NCBI GenBank assembly: GCA_018402685.1
Contig: JAGYIJ010000002.1
Span: forward strand, 186,001-250,000
Source of the DNA: Aquiluna sp.
Lineage (GTDB): Bacteria > Actinomycetota > Actinomycetes > Actinomycetales > Microbacteriaceae
Direction of reading: 5' to 3'
DNA length: 64,000 nucleotides
Shown: one piece after another, positions 9,448 through 18,235 of the stretch
Layout of the letters: each line of letters starts with the position of its first letter
How positions within the stretch are numbered: the stretch's first letter is position 1
Position numbers and translations under genes: made by a program
The notes under the pieces: model-generated
Told to the model about the DNA's origin: nothing
What the model saw: the letters and a program-made list of their open reading frames with translations, nothing else
Databases searched by the model: none

Positions 9448-10913
9448 ATGCCAGAAATAGCGAAATACGACCTTGCCTTGATAGGCGGCGGCATCATGTC
9501 CGCCACTTTGGGCGTGCTCGTGAAGCTGGTTTCTCCTGAAACAAAAATCGTGATGTTCGAACGGCTCGCTGAGCCCGGTCTCGAGAGTTCAAACCCCTGG
9601 AATAACGCTGGCACTGGCCACGCAGCACTTTGTGAGCTGAACTACATGCCCGATTCCAAAGACGGTTCACTCCCAGATCCTGCCAAGGCAATCACCATCA
9701 ACGAGCAGTTCCAGGTCTCAAGGCAGCTTTGGTCCTATCTGGTTTCCAAAAAGGTTTTGGGTAAGCCCGAGAGCTTCATCAGAACAGTTCCACACCTCAC
9801 CTTTGTCCAAGGGGAAAAGGATGTCGATTACCTCAGGCGCAGGTTTGAAGTCCTCAAGACCCAGCCCCTTTTTGCCGGCATGGAATACACCGAAGATCTA
9901 GAAAAACTTGCAACTTGGACCCCGCTGATGGCCGAGGGTAGATCACCCGGCCCAATCGCGGCAACTCGGATCGAGCAGGGCACCGATGTCGATTACGGCA
10001 CCATGACCAAGGACATGGTGAATTGGCTCAAGGCTCAGGGTGTTGAGATTAGGACTAGCACCGAAGTGAAGTCCGTCCACCAGTTCCCCTCTGGTAGCTG
10101 GGAGCTTTGGCTTGGTCGCGTCGCAGAAGAGTTTGTCCATGCAGACAGAGTCTTTGTCGGAGCCGGCGGCTGGGCACTAAAGCTCTTGCAGTCCTCTGGC
10201 ATCGATGAGATTCAGGGCTATGGCACCTTCCCGGTGTCGGGTCACTTCTTGAGAACCGATGACCCTGAACTGGTCAAAAACACAGAGCAAAGGTTTATTC
10301 TCAGGCGCAGGTCGGTGCTCCCCCAATGTCAGTTCCGCACCTTGACACCAGGGTTGTCGACGGCAAAGAGTCTTTGCTGTTTGGACCATTCGCAGGCCTA
10401 AATCCAAAGTTCCTCAAGCACGGCAGTGTTCTAGATCTCCCGCTTTCGGTTCGTCCCAAGAACCTCATCCCCTACCTCTCAGTCGCACTGAAGAACTTCG
10501 ACCTCGTTGTTTACCTCCTCAAAGAAGTAAGCAAGAGCCGCAAGAAAAAGCTCGAATCTCTCAGGGAGTTTGTTCCAAACGCCAAGGCTGAGGACTGGAC
10601 CTACTACGAGGCAGGTCAAAGGGCTCAGGTCATCAAGCCAGCCAAGGGCGGCGGAGTCTTGCAGTTTGGCACCGAGGTCATTGCAGCCAAGGATGGAACC
10701 ATTGCCGGGCTCTTGGGCGCCTCTCCAGGAGCTTCGGTGAGCGTTAGCGTGATGCTAGAAGTGATGGAGCACCTCTACAAAGAGGACTTTAAGAACTTCG
10801 CTCCCGCTCTCAAGGAAATGATCCCCTCCTACGGCCAAGAGCTGAACCCAAAGCCGACTCTGGCCAAGAAGATCCTTGCTCAGACGGCAAAGACGCTAAA
10901 ACTTAGGGCCTAG
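9448..10913 (+). CDS. mqo: Malate:quinone oxidoreductase (frame-broken at about 10290)
   Basis: Mqo is the peripheral membrane FAD enzyme that oxidises malate to oxaloacetate and reduces quinone. The N-terminal part has the FAD-binding start YDLALIGGGIMSATLG and the block NPWNNAGTGHAALCELNY. The product is split over two frames: the first reads to about FLRTDDPELVKNTEQ, the second continues from VYSQAQVGAPPMSVPHLDTRV to the end (TLAKKILAQTAKTL). Adding one A in the run CAAAGG near 10287-10293 restores one continuous protein of about 488 residues, the normal length. A sequencing error is more likely than a real mutation. A bidirectional terminator follows. Confidence 0.92.
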
Positions 10914-10929
10914 CAAACAGGCAAAAGAA

Positions 10930-10953
10930 AAGGGCCCTGTTTCCAGGGCCCTT
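10930..10953. terminator. Bidirectional terminator between mqo and the 5'-nucleotidase gene
   Basis: AAGGGCCCTG-TTTC-CAGGGCCCTT is a perfect 10-bp stem with a 4-base loop. CGCTTTTATT follows on the plus side and A-rich sequence precedes it (T-rich on the minus side), so it can end both convergent transcripts. Confidence 0.8.
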
Positions 10954-10965
10954 CGCTTTTATTGC

Positions 10966-12920
10966 CTAGTCAACCCAGGTGAATCTTCCTTCACCGGTTT
11001 GCTTGGCGTAGCGCACATCAGACGCTGGAACAGTTGGAACGCCATCTGCATCGACCGGGAAGTTCCTTAGGTACTGAACCAGTGCATCTTCGTAGGTGAT
11101 TCCGATGTTGGTGTATCCAAGTGGCTTCAGCATTGAGTAGTTGTCGCCACCCTTAGCGGTGAAGTTTGTCGTTACCAAAGAGACTGTCGGGGCGCCAGCC
11201 ACCACAGCTCCAGCAGTAACAATCTTGGTTCCGTCAGTTAGCTCAATTGACTGCACCCGAGTTCCTTCAGCAGTGATGACACCATCAGTGTCAATTGCTA
11301 TGGCATCGCCTGTGCTGTTGCAGGTGACCGTTAGTCCAGAGAACTGCAGGAATTGTCCACCACCGCTTGTTCCAGAGGCACAGCTTCTTTCAAAGACCTG
11401 CTTCAGGATCGCTGGAGTGACACCTTCAACAACGCTCACAGCTGTTTCCGAATGGCAGCATGTCGTAGGTCTCTGCTCTGGAGATTGTTCCTGGCTCACC
11501 AGAGTTTGGGGTTTCATCGCCACCGTTTTGGCGAATACCACCACCGTTGCTTGCAGCAATCACACGGTTGGTAGCAGATGCTGGCGCTAGGCCAAAGTCA
11601 GCCGCCTGCTGGCTGTAGGCAAACATGAATGAGTCTGCCACCATGTTTCCAGCATTTGTCTCTCCAGTTCGCACACCAAGTGTGGTGGCCGAGCCTCGTG
11701 CATTCAGAAGCACCACCTCAGAGTTTGCAATGACGTTGTTCTCTAGAGCCTGCGGAGCAGGACTCCACGGGAGTGATTGCCTGTGCAACGATTCGAGAGT
11801 CAGGTGTAACAGCGTCAGTAATTCCGAGCGCGGTTGCTTCAGCCGACTTTGGAATAACGCGGTAGGGCCTGCTGGTCTCCTCGTTGTGGCTTACGTAGTT
11901 GCCGTTCGCGTCAAAGTTGATGTCAATGCGACCTACGTACTTGTAGTTACCAACCGAAGTAACAAGAGGCACGACCTTCCCAGACTTGTCTGTGACCAGT
12001 GTTGGGTAGTCACCAACCGGCTCCGCCTCACCGGGCAATAGCTGAATCTCGTTTGAGATTTTCGGATTGGTGAGTAGGTCATCTCCACCACCTGCTACCG
12101 CAACGTCAACGCCACTTAGCAACTCGATAAGAGCCTTGTCATTCTCAAATCCCTGAAGGTGAGAGACCAAAACGATCTTGTTCACACCCCTTTTCTCGAG
12201 CTCACGAATCTGGAACTGCAGAAGCTTTGCGGTCTCTTCAAGGTCAGCTGTGGTGAGGCGAACAGTTCCTGGAGAGGAGATTGTGGGTAGAAGCGGGGTG
12301 GTAGCAGCAACCACGCCAAATCGCTCTTTAGTGATCGAGTCTGTGTGGATGTAGACGCGCCCGATTGTCTTGTCGGTGGCAATTTCGCCACGCTCCAAAA
12401 TCGCGCCACCAAAGTTGTCGCGCAGATCTGCGTTCTTCGAGAAGTCCATGTTTCCGCTAATAAACGGGGTGGGGCGAGTCTTGGATTTTGCAAACTGTCC
12501 GATGTATCGGTCTAGGAATTTCGTACCGAAGTCAAATTCGTGGTTACCAAACACGTAAACGTCGTATGGCATCAAGGATTGAGCAACGGCATCGTGGATG
12601 GTTGCCGTGGAGTTTGGGTCACCTGGCTCGGCGCAAAGGATTGTCTTGGAGGGCAAGAATGAGTCGCCGGCGTATACGTTCAGGACAGAGTTGCCGCTTG
12701 CCCTGGCATCCCTCATCTGTGCGCGGACTACCTGCACGAACGCTCCAGCGTTTCCTACTGGAAGGCCATCAATCTCTTGACCATAGAGCGCAGATTCGCC
12801 GTCGTTATTGTGGAAAAGAGAGAGTGTTACGTGCCCTGGTGAAGCGACAGCCGGAGTTAGCGCACCAATTGACAGTGCCGCCACCGCCATGGTGGCGAGT
12901 ACTGAAAGTCTTTTTTTCAT
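10966..12920 (-). CDS. Secreted bifunctional 5'-nucleotidase / metallophosphoesterase (two frame breaks)
   Basis: A UshA-like enzyme that would remove phosphate from extracellular nucleotides. The start is the ATG at 12920, preceded by AGGAGG; a signal peptide follows (basic MKKRLSVL, hydrophobic core, AVA-SPG cleavage). The N-terminal metallophosphoesterase domain has HNNDGES, VYAGDSF, GNHEFDFG and LVSHLQG; the C-terminal nucleotidase domain has NGGGIRQNG, ETYDMLPFGN and GGDNYSML. The reading frame breaks twice, near 11755 (LxVE to ALENNVIANSE) and near 11443 (one extra A after FGN, then AVSVVEGVTP). Removing one base at each site restores about 650 residues. Frame breaks cluster in this part of the window, so sequence error is suspected. 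Confidence 0.82.
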
Positions 12921-13069
12921 TGTTCCTCCTAGTGAATTTATTTGGAGGATAGAGCTGAGTTTCTTAGTGGAACTACTCTTTTCGTGAATCACAGTGAAAC
13001 AAGAATTGAACTCTTGGCGATGAGCGAGCCATTGGTCGACGCAGGATCGCTTCGATCATCAGGGACTGG

Positions 13070-13141
13070 TGGGCGATACTGGGTTCGAACCAGTGACCTC
13101 TTCCGTGTCAGGGAAGCGCGCTACCACTGCGCCAATCGCCC
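13070..13141 (-). tRNA. tRNA-Val(GAC)
   Basis: Minus-strand cloverleaf with 5' GGGCGAT, D-loop, anticodon stem CTTCC/GGAAG around loop CTGACAC (anticodon GAC), T-loop GGTTCGAACCC and a matching acceptor. The CCA is encoded (13067-13069). Confidence 0.95.
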
Positions 13142-13155
13142 AGGTTGTTACTTGG

Positions 13156-13226
13156 AGGTGAAGACGGGATTCGAACCCGTGTACACGGCTTTGCAGGCCG
13201 CTGCCTCGCCTCTCGGCCACTCCACC
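13156..13226 (-). tRNA. tRNA-Cys(GCA)
   Basis: Minus-strand cloverleaf with acceptor GGTGGAG/CTTCACC, anticodon loop CTGCAAA (anticodon GCA), T-loop GGTTCGAATCC, discriminator U and an encoded CCA (13153-13155). Confidence 0.95.
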
Positions 13227-13246
13227 GTTCAGGGGTTAATCCTGAG

Positions 13247-13319
13247 AGCGGATGACGAGACTCGAACTCGCGACCCCAACCTTGGCAAGGTTGTGCGCTA
13301 CCAACTGCGCTACATCCGC
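13247..13319 (-). tRNA. tRNA-Gly(GCC)
   Basis: Minus-strand cloverleaf with acceptor GCGGATG/CATCCGC, anticodon stem CAACC/GGTTG around TTGCCAA (anticodon GCC), and T-loop AGTTCGAGTCT. The CCA is not encoded (CTC follows the discriminator). First gene of the Gly-Cys-Val tRNA run. Confidence 0.94.
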
Positions 13320-13343
13320 ACGCTCTCTTTCGAGAACTCTGAA

Positions 13344-13349
13344 ATTATG
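13344..13349 (-). promoter_or_regulatory. Probable promoter -10 of the tRNA-Gly-Cys-Val operon
   Basis: CATAAT (5 of 6 to TATAAT), preceded by TGTGG, lies 25 bases upstream of the tRNA-Gly 5' end. No convincing -35 at standard spacing. Confidence 0.45.
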
Positions 13350-13380
13350 CCACAAAAAGCCATTTGGTGTTAGCAAGTGA

Positions 13381-13406
13381 AAGGCGGGAGGTTTCCCTCC
13401 CGCCTT
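13381..13406 (-). terminator. Terminator downstream of amt
   Basis: AAGGCGGGAGG-TTTC-CCTCCCGCCTT is a perfect 11-bp stem 18 bases past the amt stop, followed on the minus strand by TCACTTGCT. Confidence 0.75.
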
Positions 13407-13423
13407 CACTTTGACGTTACTGT

Positions 13424-14645
13424 CTATGCCTTGCTGGTCTCGTCCTGACCGAAGCTGTAAGCAGCCTCGCCGTGGACGACCAGGTCGACACCGGCGATCT
13501 CATCCTCGCTCTTTACCCTGAAGCCGATGGTCTTCTCGATACCGAAGCCAATGACAAGGGCTACAACGAAGCTGTAGAACAAGTACTCCGAAGGCTGCGA
13601 TTGCTTGGACAATCAGCTGACCGAAGTCGCCACCGGTGAACAATCCGGTGTCGGTTGCGAAGAATCCGAGGAACAGAGTTCCGATCATTCCGGCAACCAG
13701 GTGGATTCCGACAACATCAAGTGAGTCGTCGTAGCCGAGCTTGAACTTGAGGTCGACAGCCAGAGCTGCGGCCACACCGGCGATAACACCTAGAACCAGT
13801 GCCCAGAACGGAGTCACGTTCGCACAGGCTGGAGTAATAGCCACCAGACCTGACACGGCACCGGATGCGGCACCGATTGATGTGGCCTTACCCTCTTTGA
13901 GCTTCTCGATTATCAGCCAGCCCAAGATGGCGGCTGCGGTTGCACCCAGAGTGTTGACCGTGATGAGTCCAACATTTTCCATGTTGTTGAGGAACTCTGC
14001 ACCAACGTTGAATCCGAACCAGCCGAACCATAGAAGTGCTGCACCCAGCATTACTAGCGGCACGTTGTGTGGCTGCATGATGCCCTTAGCAAAACCAAAA
14101 CGCTTACCGAGCACTATTGCTAGTGCGAGAGCTGCGGCACCAGCGTTGATGTGTACCGCTGTGCCACCGGCGTAGTCAATAACGTCTGGCATGTCTAGCC
14201 AGCTGCCTAGCTCCATGATCCAGCCGCCACCCCATACCCAAGCTGCAACTGGGAAGTAGGCAACGGTTGCGAACAGACCAGCAAACACCAACCATGCTCC
14301 GAACTTTGCACGGTCTGCGATTGCACCAGAGATCAGTGCAACCGTGATGATGGCGAAGGTTGCGCCAAAGGCTGCTCCGATCAAGCCGTCGTTATCCAAA
14401 CCTTCCAACCCGAAATTCGTGAACGGGCTACCTGCGAAGTCAGTGGGAGCAGAAACTGCTGACATGCTGAATCCGTAGAGCACCCAGAGCACGCCTATCA
14501 AGGCCATTGAGCCAAAGCTCATCATCATCATGCTGACTACGGACTGGGCCTTTACTAGACCGCCATAGAAAAAAGCTAAACCGGGGGTCATTAGCAAGAC
14601 CAGAGCGGTTGCCATCACCGCCCAAGCCAAAGAACCTGTATCCAT
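13424..14645 (-). CDS. amt: Ammonium transporter Amt (frame-broken near the C-terminus)
   Basis: An eleven-helix AmtB/MEP ammonium channel. It starts in LAWAVMATALVLLMTPGLAFFYGGLV, the family signature of the first helix, and includes the typical DYAGGTAVHINAGAAAL block with the pore region and GVVGIHLVAGM-like DVVGIHLVAGMIGT. Translation leaves frame after QAIAAFGVLV; one extra C at about 13577 would have to be removed to continue with YSFVVALVIGFGIEKTIGFRV and the C-terminal tail, giving about 406 residues. No glnK or glnD follows. The gene is preceded by a perfect GlnR-type box (14732-14747), so nitrogen-limited induction is likely. Confidence 0.92.
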
Positions 14646-14731
14646 TTGTACACCTCTCGTAAGTTGTATTGGTGGCTTTCACCACTAGCTGAGAGTTTGG
14701 AGAGGTTCTGTTTCGTGAGATGACCGCTTTG

Positions 14732-14747
14732 GTTACGGCTGTGTTAC
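14732..14747 (-). promoter_or_regulatory. GlnR-type binding box upstream of amt
   Basis: Minus strand GTAAC-ACAGCC-GTAAC matches the published actinobacterial GlnR consensus GTnAC-n6-GnAAC at every fixed position (AC-n9-AC core). It sits about 95 bases upstream of the amt start codon, a usual place for an activator site. Regulator identity is inferred. Confidence 0.6.
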
Positions 14748-14757
14748 AAAACCAGAT

Positions 14758-15756
14758 TCAGTAGAGCTCGCAGAGCGCTCCGATTCGAGATATGGCTCTG
14801 AGGTATTTTTTCCGATAACCACCCTCGATCATGGTTTTTGAGAAGACCTGGGTGGCAGGTACCGTTCCTGATGTTCGAAGCGGGATCTGTTGCTCATACA
14901 TTCGGTCTATGAATGCAACGAACCGAAGCGCAGGAACCTGATCTTGCAACTGATAGATGTCCTTTATCGCAATTGCACCTGCGTGTTTTACCAGCGCCCG
15001 GAACTTGGTGGGATGCAGGGTCGCAAGATGCGTTAGTAGCTGACTGAAGTCATCCACATAAACATCCTCTTGGTAACTGACCCAGTCCTTTAGCTCGCGA
15101 GGTTCGAGGTTGTTTGACTCTGCCTCGGAGTCGCGGTGACGGTAATCTTCACCGTCAACCGAGATCATCAGGAATCTCTCGCCCAAGCCCTGGATTTCGC
15201 GCTTGAAGTCCTCCGCCGCAAATCTTCCTTGGCCAAGGGCGTTGGGTGGAGTGTTAGAGGTTGCAGCAAAGCGAACTCCGGCTTGTTCGAGCTCTTTCAG
15301 AAACCGAGACATGATCATGGTGTCGCCGGGATCGTCTAGTTCGAATTCGTCTATGCAGATCAGCTGGTACTTGGCGAAGAGCTTGATGGCCTTGGCAAAG
15401 CCGAGATAGCCAACCAGTGAGGTGTATTCCAGGAAGCTTCCAAAGGCTTTTGTGCCACTAAAACCATGCCAAATGCTTGCTAGCAGGTGGGTTTTTCCAA
15501 CACCAAATCCGCCATCGAGGTAAATACCCGGAGCGCCAGAGCCCTTTCCAAACACCTTGCGATCTCTGGTTACGAATTGTTTAGCCTGATCCAATGCCGC
15601 CTGCTGACTAGTGAAATTGGGGTCCGGGCGGTAGTTCTCGAAGCGAGCCGAAGCAAATTCTGGCGGCGGGGTGAGCTGTCGCATAAGCTCGTCAATAGAA
15701 AGTTCGGGAGAGAGCCCCATTAGGGAATTGGGTCCTTGTTGACCTTGTTCTTCCAA
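14758..15756 (-). CDS. zapE: Cell division protein ZapE (AFG1-like ATPase)
   Basis: A 332-residue AFG1/ZapE family P-loop ATPase; in proteobacteria ZapE acts on the Z ring during late division, in actinobacteria the role is less studied. Walker A is GGFGVGKTHLLAS (about residue 84), Walker B is CIDEFELDDPGD, and sensor-1 is ATSNTPP. The start is TTG at 15756 with GAAGGG eight bases upstream. It is divergent from the rhodanese gene and convergent to nothing; amt follows on the same strand. Confidence 0.9.
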   Translation of the reverse strand: MEEQGQQGPNSLMGLSPELSIDELMRQLTPPPEFASARFENYRPDPNFTSQQAALDQAKQFVTRDRKVFGKGSGAPGIYLDGGFGVGKTHLLASIWHGFSGTKAFGSFLEYTSLVGYLGFAKAIKLFAKYQLICIDEFELDDPGDTMIMSRFLKELEQAGVRFAATSNTPPNALGQGRFAAEDFKREIQGLGERFLMISVDGEDYRHRDSEAESNNLEPRELKDWVSYQEDVYVDDFSQLLTHLATLHPTKFRALVKHAGAIAIKDIYQLQDQVPALRFVAFIDRMYEQQIPLRTSGTVPATQVFSKTMIEGGYRKKYLRAISRIGALCELY

Positions 15757-15806
15757 AATAGAACCCTTCGCCGATGCACAAGTTTAGATAAAGAAATAGG
15801 GAGTAA

Positions 15807-16682
15807 ATGTCACAAACAGAGAAATTCAAGGGTTATGCCCACACCGATGTTCTGGTTTCAACGCAATGGCTTAAAGCCAATTCAGAGGACGTGGTGATTG
15901 TTGAATCCAACGAAGACATTCTGCTCTATGACACCGGCCACATCCCCGGTGCAGTGAAGCTTGATTGGCACACCGAGCTCAACGATCCGTTGACTCGCGA
16001 CTATGTCGATGGTGCCGGTTTCGCAGCTCTTATGGACAAAAAGGGCATCGGTCGCGATGACACCGTTGTTCTCTATGGCGACCGTTCCAACTGGTGGGCC
16101 ACCTATGCCTTTTGGGTCTTCAAGCTCTTTGGCCACGAAAACATAAAGTTGTTGGATGGCGGCAGGGCTAAGTGGATAGCAGATGGCGGTGAGCTGACCA
16201 AGGACCTCCCCAGCCGCCCATCCAAGAACTACCCGATTGTTGAACGCAAGGACAGCGAGATTCGGGCTTTCCGTGATGAAGTTCGTGCTCACATTGGTAA
16301 GCCACTGGTTGATGTTCGCTCTCCTCAGGAGTACTCCGGTGAGCGACTTCACATGGCAGATTTCCCAAACGAGGGAGCAACCCGCGGAGGTCACATTCCA
16401 ACCGCAGCCTCTATCCCTTGGGCCAAGGCGGTCATGGAGGACGAAACCTTCAAGCCTGTAAATGAACTAGAACAGCTGTACTTTGGCAACACCGGTTTTG
16501 ATCGCAACAGCGACTTCATTGCCTATTGCCGCATTGGGGAGCGCTCAAGCCACACCTGGTTTGTTTTGAAGTACCTGCTGGGTGTCGAATCTGTCAGAAA
16601 CTACGACGGTTCATGGACCGAGTGGGGAAACCTAGTGGGTGCCCCGATTGTTACCGGGGAAGAGCCAGGAGCGCTTTCTTGA
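15807..16682 (+). CDS. sseA: Thiosulfate sulfurtransferase (rhodanese, SseA type)
   Basis: A tandem-domain rhodanese that transfers sulfane sulfur. The N-terminal inactive domain contains [13 protein letters not shown] and [11 protein letters not shown]; the C-terminal active domain has [23 protein letters not shown] and the active-site loop CRIGERS (about residue 239), which matches the CRxGxR thiosulfate sulfurtransferase loop. The 291-residue length is normal. The ATG has GGGAG upstream. The stop overlaps the start of sufE, and the pairing of a rhodanese with SufE is standard in actinobacteria, suggesting delivery of sulfur to Fe-S assembly. Confidence 0.93.
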   Translation: MSQTEKFKGYAHTDVLVSTQWLKANSEDVVIVESNEDILLYDTGHIPGAVKLDWHTELNDPLTRDYVDGAGFAALMDKKGIGRDDTVVLYGDRSNWWATYAFWVFKLFGHENIKLLDGGRAKWIADGGELTKDLPSRPSKNYPIVERKDSEIRAFRDEVRAHIGKPLVDVRSPQEYSGERLHMADFPNEGATRGGHIPTAASIPWAKAVMEDETFKPVNELEQLYFGNTGFDRNSDFIAYCRIGERSSHTWFVLKYLLGVESVRNYDGSWTEWGNLVGAPIVTGEEPGALS

Positions 16683-17104
16683 TTCCTTCAGCTCTTGAGG
16701 TAATCGAGGATTTCACTTTGGTGCCGGACTCTGAAAAGCTGCAGCTGCTACTCGAATACTCAGAGGCTCTGCCAGAACTAGACCCGAGATTTGGAGATCA
16801 CCCCGAACTCATGGAGCGGGTTGAGGAGTGTCAATCGCCAGTGTTTATTGCCGTTGAGGGGTCCGCTGAAAAGGTCAACCTGCACTTTTCGGCACCGCGG
16901 GAATCTCCTACCACTCGCGGCTTTGCCTCAGTTCTCAATAGTGCATTGAATGGCCAGAGCGCTCAAAACATTCTTGATCTGCCAGACGACTTTCCTTCCG
17001 ATCTTGGGTTAGATGCCCTCATTTCACCCCTTAGGGTCAGGGGCATGAGGGGCATGCTCGGTCGTATCAAGCGCAAGACACGTGAGCTCATTGCCCAGTC
17101 TTGA
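16679..17104 (+). CDS. sufE: SufE family sulfur acceptor protein
   Basis: SufE accepts persulfide sulfur from a desulfurase and passes it to Fe-S assembly. I start it at TTG 16679, which overlaps the rhodanese TGA and has AGGAG 7 bases upstream; an in-frame upstream extension lies inside the rhodanese gene and is not family-like. The 141-residue product has the SufE fold with the conserved cysteine in [11 protein letters not shown] (about residue 43) and the C-terminal [18 protein letters not shown] block. Length fits the family. Confidence 0.9.
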   Translation: MIPSALEVIEDFTLVPDSEKLQLLLEYSEALPELDPRFGDHPELMERVEECQSPVFIAVEGSAEKVNLHFSAPRESPTTRGFASVLNSALNGQSAQNILDLPDDFPSDLGLDALISPLRVRGMRGMLGRIKRKTRELIAQS

Positions 17105-17657
17105 TCCGGCCCTGCTTTCAGCTATTAACAAAGCAGAGATCACCAGTTCGTTTGTGGTGGATGAGATCGGCTCTTTCGTAAACGAGGCCGGGAACTCAAA
17201 GGGAATCGGCAATCAAACAGATCTGGAACTACTCAGAGCCCTAAGGGCTAAATCCGAGGTGGTCCTAACAAGCGGCCTCACAGCTCGAGCCGAACAGTAC
17301 AAAATGCCCAAGCATGCCGACCTGGCCATCTTCACCGCTCGCGGTGTTAGCGGGCTGGGTCTAAAACCCAGGGCGGGACAGAAGCTCCAGATTCTCACTC
17401 CCCCACTGGTAACGAGTTACCAAGCTGCCATAAGCGCCATCAAGACCCAGTACCAGTTCATCCATGTCGAGTTTGGATTTGAGGGGACCAAGGCCATCAG
17501 GAATCACATTGATTTGTTCATCCTGTCCTCAAAGCAACGTCAGGGCATCGACATCTTTGTGGAGAAGTTGGATTTATCCCCAACAGCAAGTTTTGAGCTC
17601 CCAGATCTTTCCATAACGCTGGCCGTTGGGCGTGGCAAGGCTCTAAACCAAAGCTAA
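17082..17657 (+). CDS. RibD C-terminal/dihydrofolate reductase-like protein
   Basis: A 191-residue protein with the LLRALRAKSEVVLTSGLTARAEQY block of pyrimidine-reductase (RibD C-terminal) and DHFR-like proteins. The usual N-terminal SLDG substrate motif is reduced to EIGSFVNEAG. It starts at a GTG inside the 3' end of sufE (23-base overlap) without a strong ribosome site; TTG at 17091 is an alternative. The enzyme may be a reductase of unknown substrate; nothing around it points to riboflavin synthesis. Confidence 0.65.
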   Translation: MSSLPSLDPALLSAINKAEITSSFVVDEIGSFVNEAGNSKGIGNQTDLELLRALRAKSEVVLTSGLTARAEQYKMPKHADLAIFTARGVSGLGLKPRAGQKLQILTPPLVTSYQAAISAIKTQYQFIHVEFGFEGTKAIRNHIDLFILSSKQRQGIDIFVEKLDLSPTASFELPDLSITLAVGRGKALNQS

Positions 17658-17662
17658 CTAGG

Positions 17663-17668
17663 TATCTT
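17663..17668 (+). promoter_or_regulatory. -10 box for leaderless DUF3000 gene
   Basis: TATCTT lies 6 bases before the GTG at 17675 and there is no Shine-Dalgarno, the pattern of a leaderless transcript. Confidence 0.4.
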
Positions 17669-17674
17669 TTTCGA

Positions 17675-18235
17675 GTGGAGCTGGACCTAAGTGGAATCAA
17701 AGACCCCTTCAAGGGGATGCTCGCCGGTCTCACCCAAATTGAGGTCCGCGAAGAGATTTCCCTCACGCAGATTCCGTCCCCCAAGGGCATAGCCCCCGAG
17801 GCGATAGCCATTTCTGCGGAGATCAACCACGAAATATCATCCGATCACGGGATCAGCAGACTGGTGTTCTGTAGAGATCCGGATCAGCCCGAGGGTTGGA
17901 ATTCGGATTTTCGAATTATCGGCTATGCCAAGAGCCCCATTGAATTAGAAATGGCTCAGGACGACTACTCGGCAGCACTGGCGTGGGAGTGGCTAAAAGA
18001 CTCGCTGTTGAACGCTGGCGCCGACTTTGCAGCCGAGGCTGGTACCACCACCACAGTGGTCTCCACCGGCCACGGAGGTCTCATCACCCAACCCCAGCAT
18101 GCCGAGCTTGAGATACGGGCCTCTTGGGCTCCTGCAAGCTATGACCTAGCGGCACACCTGAGCGCCTGGATTGAACTCCTCGCGATGATCTCTGGATTGC
18201 CACCTAAGAATTCGAAAGTTGTGAGGATCGGTTGA
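17675..18235 (+). CDS. DUF3000 domain protein
   Basis: A 186-residue actinobacterium-specific protein of the DUF3000 family; function unknown. Recognisable blocks are RLVFCRDPDQPEGW, the DDYSAALAWEWL region (about residue 102) and the C-terminal ASWAPxxYDLxxHLSAWxELLAMxSGLPP pattern. It directly precedes and overlaps the RNase D gene, the same order as in mycobacteria and streptomycetes, so a link to RNA turnover is possible but unproven. No signal or membrane segment. Confidence 0.82.
   Translation: MELDLSGIKDPFKGMLAGLTQIEVREEISLTQIPSPKGIAPEAIAISAEINHEISSDHGISRLVFCRDPDQPEGWNSDFRIIGYAKSPIELEMAQDDYSAALAWEWLKDSLLNAGADFAAEAGTTTTVVSTGHGGLITQPQHAELEIRASWAPASYDLAAHLSAWIELLAMISGLPPKNSKVVRIG

Noticed and set aside
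13030-13062. Small hairpin GATCG-CTT-CGATC after tRNA-Val as terminator
   Set aside because: Only five base pairs and no T tract on the minus strand.
13280-13300. Reading the third tRNA as tRNA-Ala(GGC)
   Set aside because: The plus strand shows GGC in the loop, but the gene is on the minus strand, where the loop is TTGCCAA, giving GCC (Gly).
13741-14175. Long plus-strand open frame opposite amt
   Set aside because: It is a shadow of the amt membrane-helix codons: Ala/Pro/Thr-rich without any domain, no ribosome site, while the minus strand is unmistakably Amt.
15882-16394. 170-codon open frame antisense to the rhodanese gene
   Set aside because: Lies entirely within the well-supported sulfurtransferase gene and has no recognisable motif.
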